A stretch of 64,000 nucleotides of DNA from Eukaryota sp. TZLM1-RC (Eukaryota; Metamonada: BaSk clade), in NCBI GenBank assembly GCA_040285825.1, contig JAUPSS010000006.1, positions 310,001 to 374,000 on the forward strand. The letters run 5' to 3'. The first letter of the stretch is position 1, and the number at the start of each line of letters is the position of its first letter. A program made the position numbers and the translations under genes. Under the pieces are notes generated by a model that had not been told where the DNA came from, made no database searches, and saw nothing but the letters and a program-made list of their open reading frames with translations. This document shows positions 63,740-64,000 of the stretch, in pieces.

Positions 63740-64000
63740 GTCATGGCGTGTTCTAATAAGATAAAAAAGTCAGATACCTTCAAAGAATTTCGTGACGTAT
63801 TTAAAGATATAGATATTTTAATTAAGTAATCTATTTATTTATAACAATAAAAATAGTATAAAAATGATTTTATTTTTTAATTATAACAATGAAAGTATTA
63901 CGAAATTTAATCCTAAATAAAATATGTACAAAAAAAAGAAAGAAACAGATTGTTTTAATATTGAAAGAAAATCGACTAGTACATCATTTATCATTTTAGA
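63740..64000. repeat. Inverted repeat partner of 55937-56215
   Basis: Reverse complement of 55937-56215; extends to the window end and probably beyond. Confidence 0.85.

Noticed and set aside
1-64000. CRISPR arrays, bacterial operons, ribosome binding sites or a prokaryotic origin.
   Set aside because: No regularly spaced short repeats and no bacterial gene arrangement; introns, SET, Myb, B-box and chromodomain sequences show this is eukaryotic DNA.

Overview
This is eukaryotic DNA, AT-rich at roughly one third G+C, and almost wholly built from transposable-element debris. The evidence is many reverse transcriptases, chromodomain integrases, Tc1/IS630- and hAT-type transposases, tRNA-headed short interspersed repeats, and genes that only read through after removing GT-AG introns of about 20-50 nt. 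Several of those introns have a CTAAY-like element just before the 3' AG. A TRIM-like B-box protein, a Rap1-type Myb domain and a SET domain are also eukaryotic. I cannot name the lineage; tiny introns plus dense retroelements suggest a protist or another eukaryote with compact genes. Frame breaks cluster at homopolymers, so some may be assembly errors rather than mutations.

Layout. 1-1244 is the left arm of an inverted repeat whose partner is 61928-63198; each arm carries a small multi-exon P-loop gene. 1.6-8.8 kb is a mosaic of inverted repeat fragments, reverse-transcriptase tails, a gag fragment and a spliced unknown gene. 9-15.8 kb has several probable genes (237-aa unknown, TRIM-like, small 126-aa protein, SET-domain fragment) between a short gypsy relic with an LTR and satellite-like repeats. 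16-17.4 kb has a tRNA-derived SINE and a hAT transposase tail. 18.1-27.8 kb is the most unusual part: a non-LTR-type reverse transcriptase, a 2.54-kb unit repeated almost three times in tandem, and an SF2 helicase of the kind found in large DNA viruses and linear cytoplasmic plasmids, cut by the array.

27.8-31.4 kb has a decayed inverted copy of the 42.6-44.3 kb cluster, a spliced unknown gene and another SINE. 32-36.6 kb is integrase debris, repeats and a possible structured RNA. 37.8-39.7 kb has a frameshifted Tc1/IS630-like transposase against a spliced unknown gene. 41-42 kb is a gag with zinc finger and RGG tail. 42.5-46.7 kb is the most gene-like stretch: two divergent spliced genes, a transposase fragment, a Rap1-like Myb gene, a SINE and another divergent pair. 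47-49.6 kb has a SET-domain tail and nuclease-like reverse-transcriptase tails. 52.3-58.9 kb is stacked, mutually truncated Ty3/gypsy chromovirus elements. The window ends in the right arm of the inverted repeat and a protease fragment.

How the parts work together: most coding sequence belongs to mobile elements and is broken, with pieces of one reverse-transcriptase family scattered as separate domains. A second layer of small spliced genes without recognisable function is duplicated along with these elements, which suggests cargo carried by, or hitch-hiking on, the transposons.
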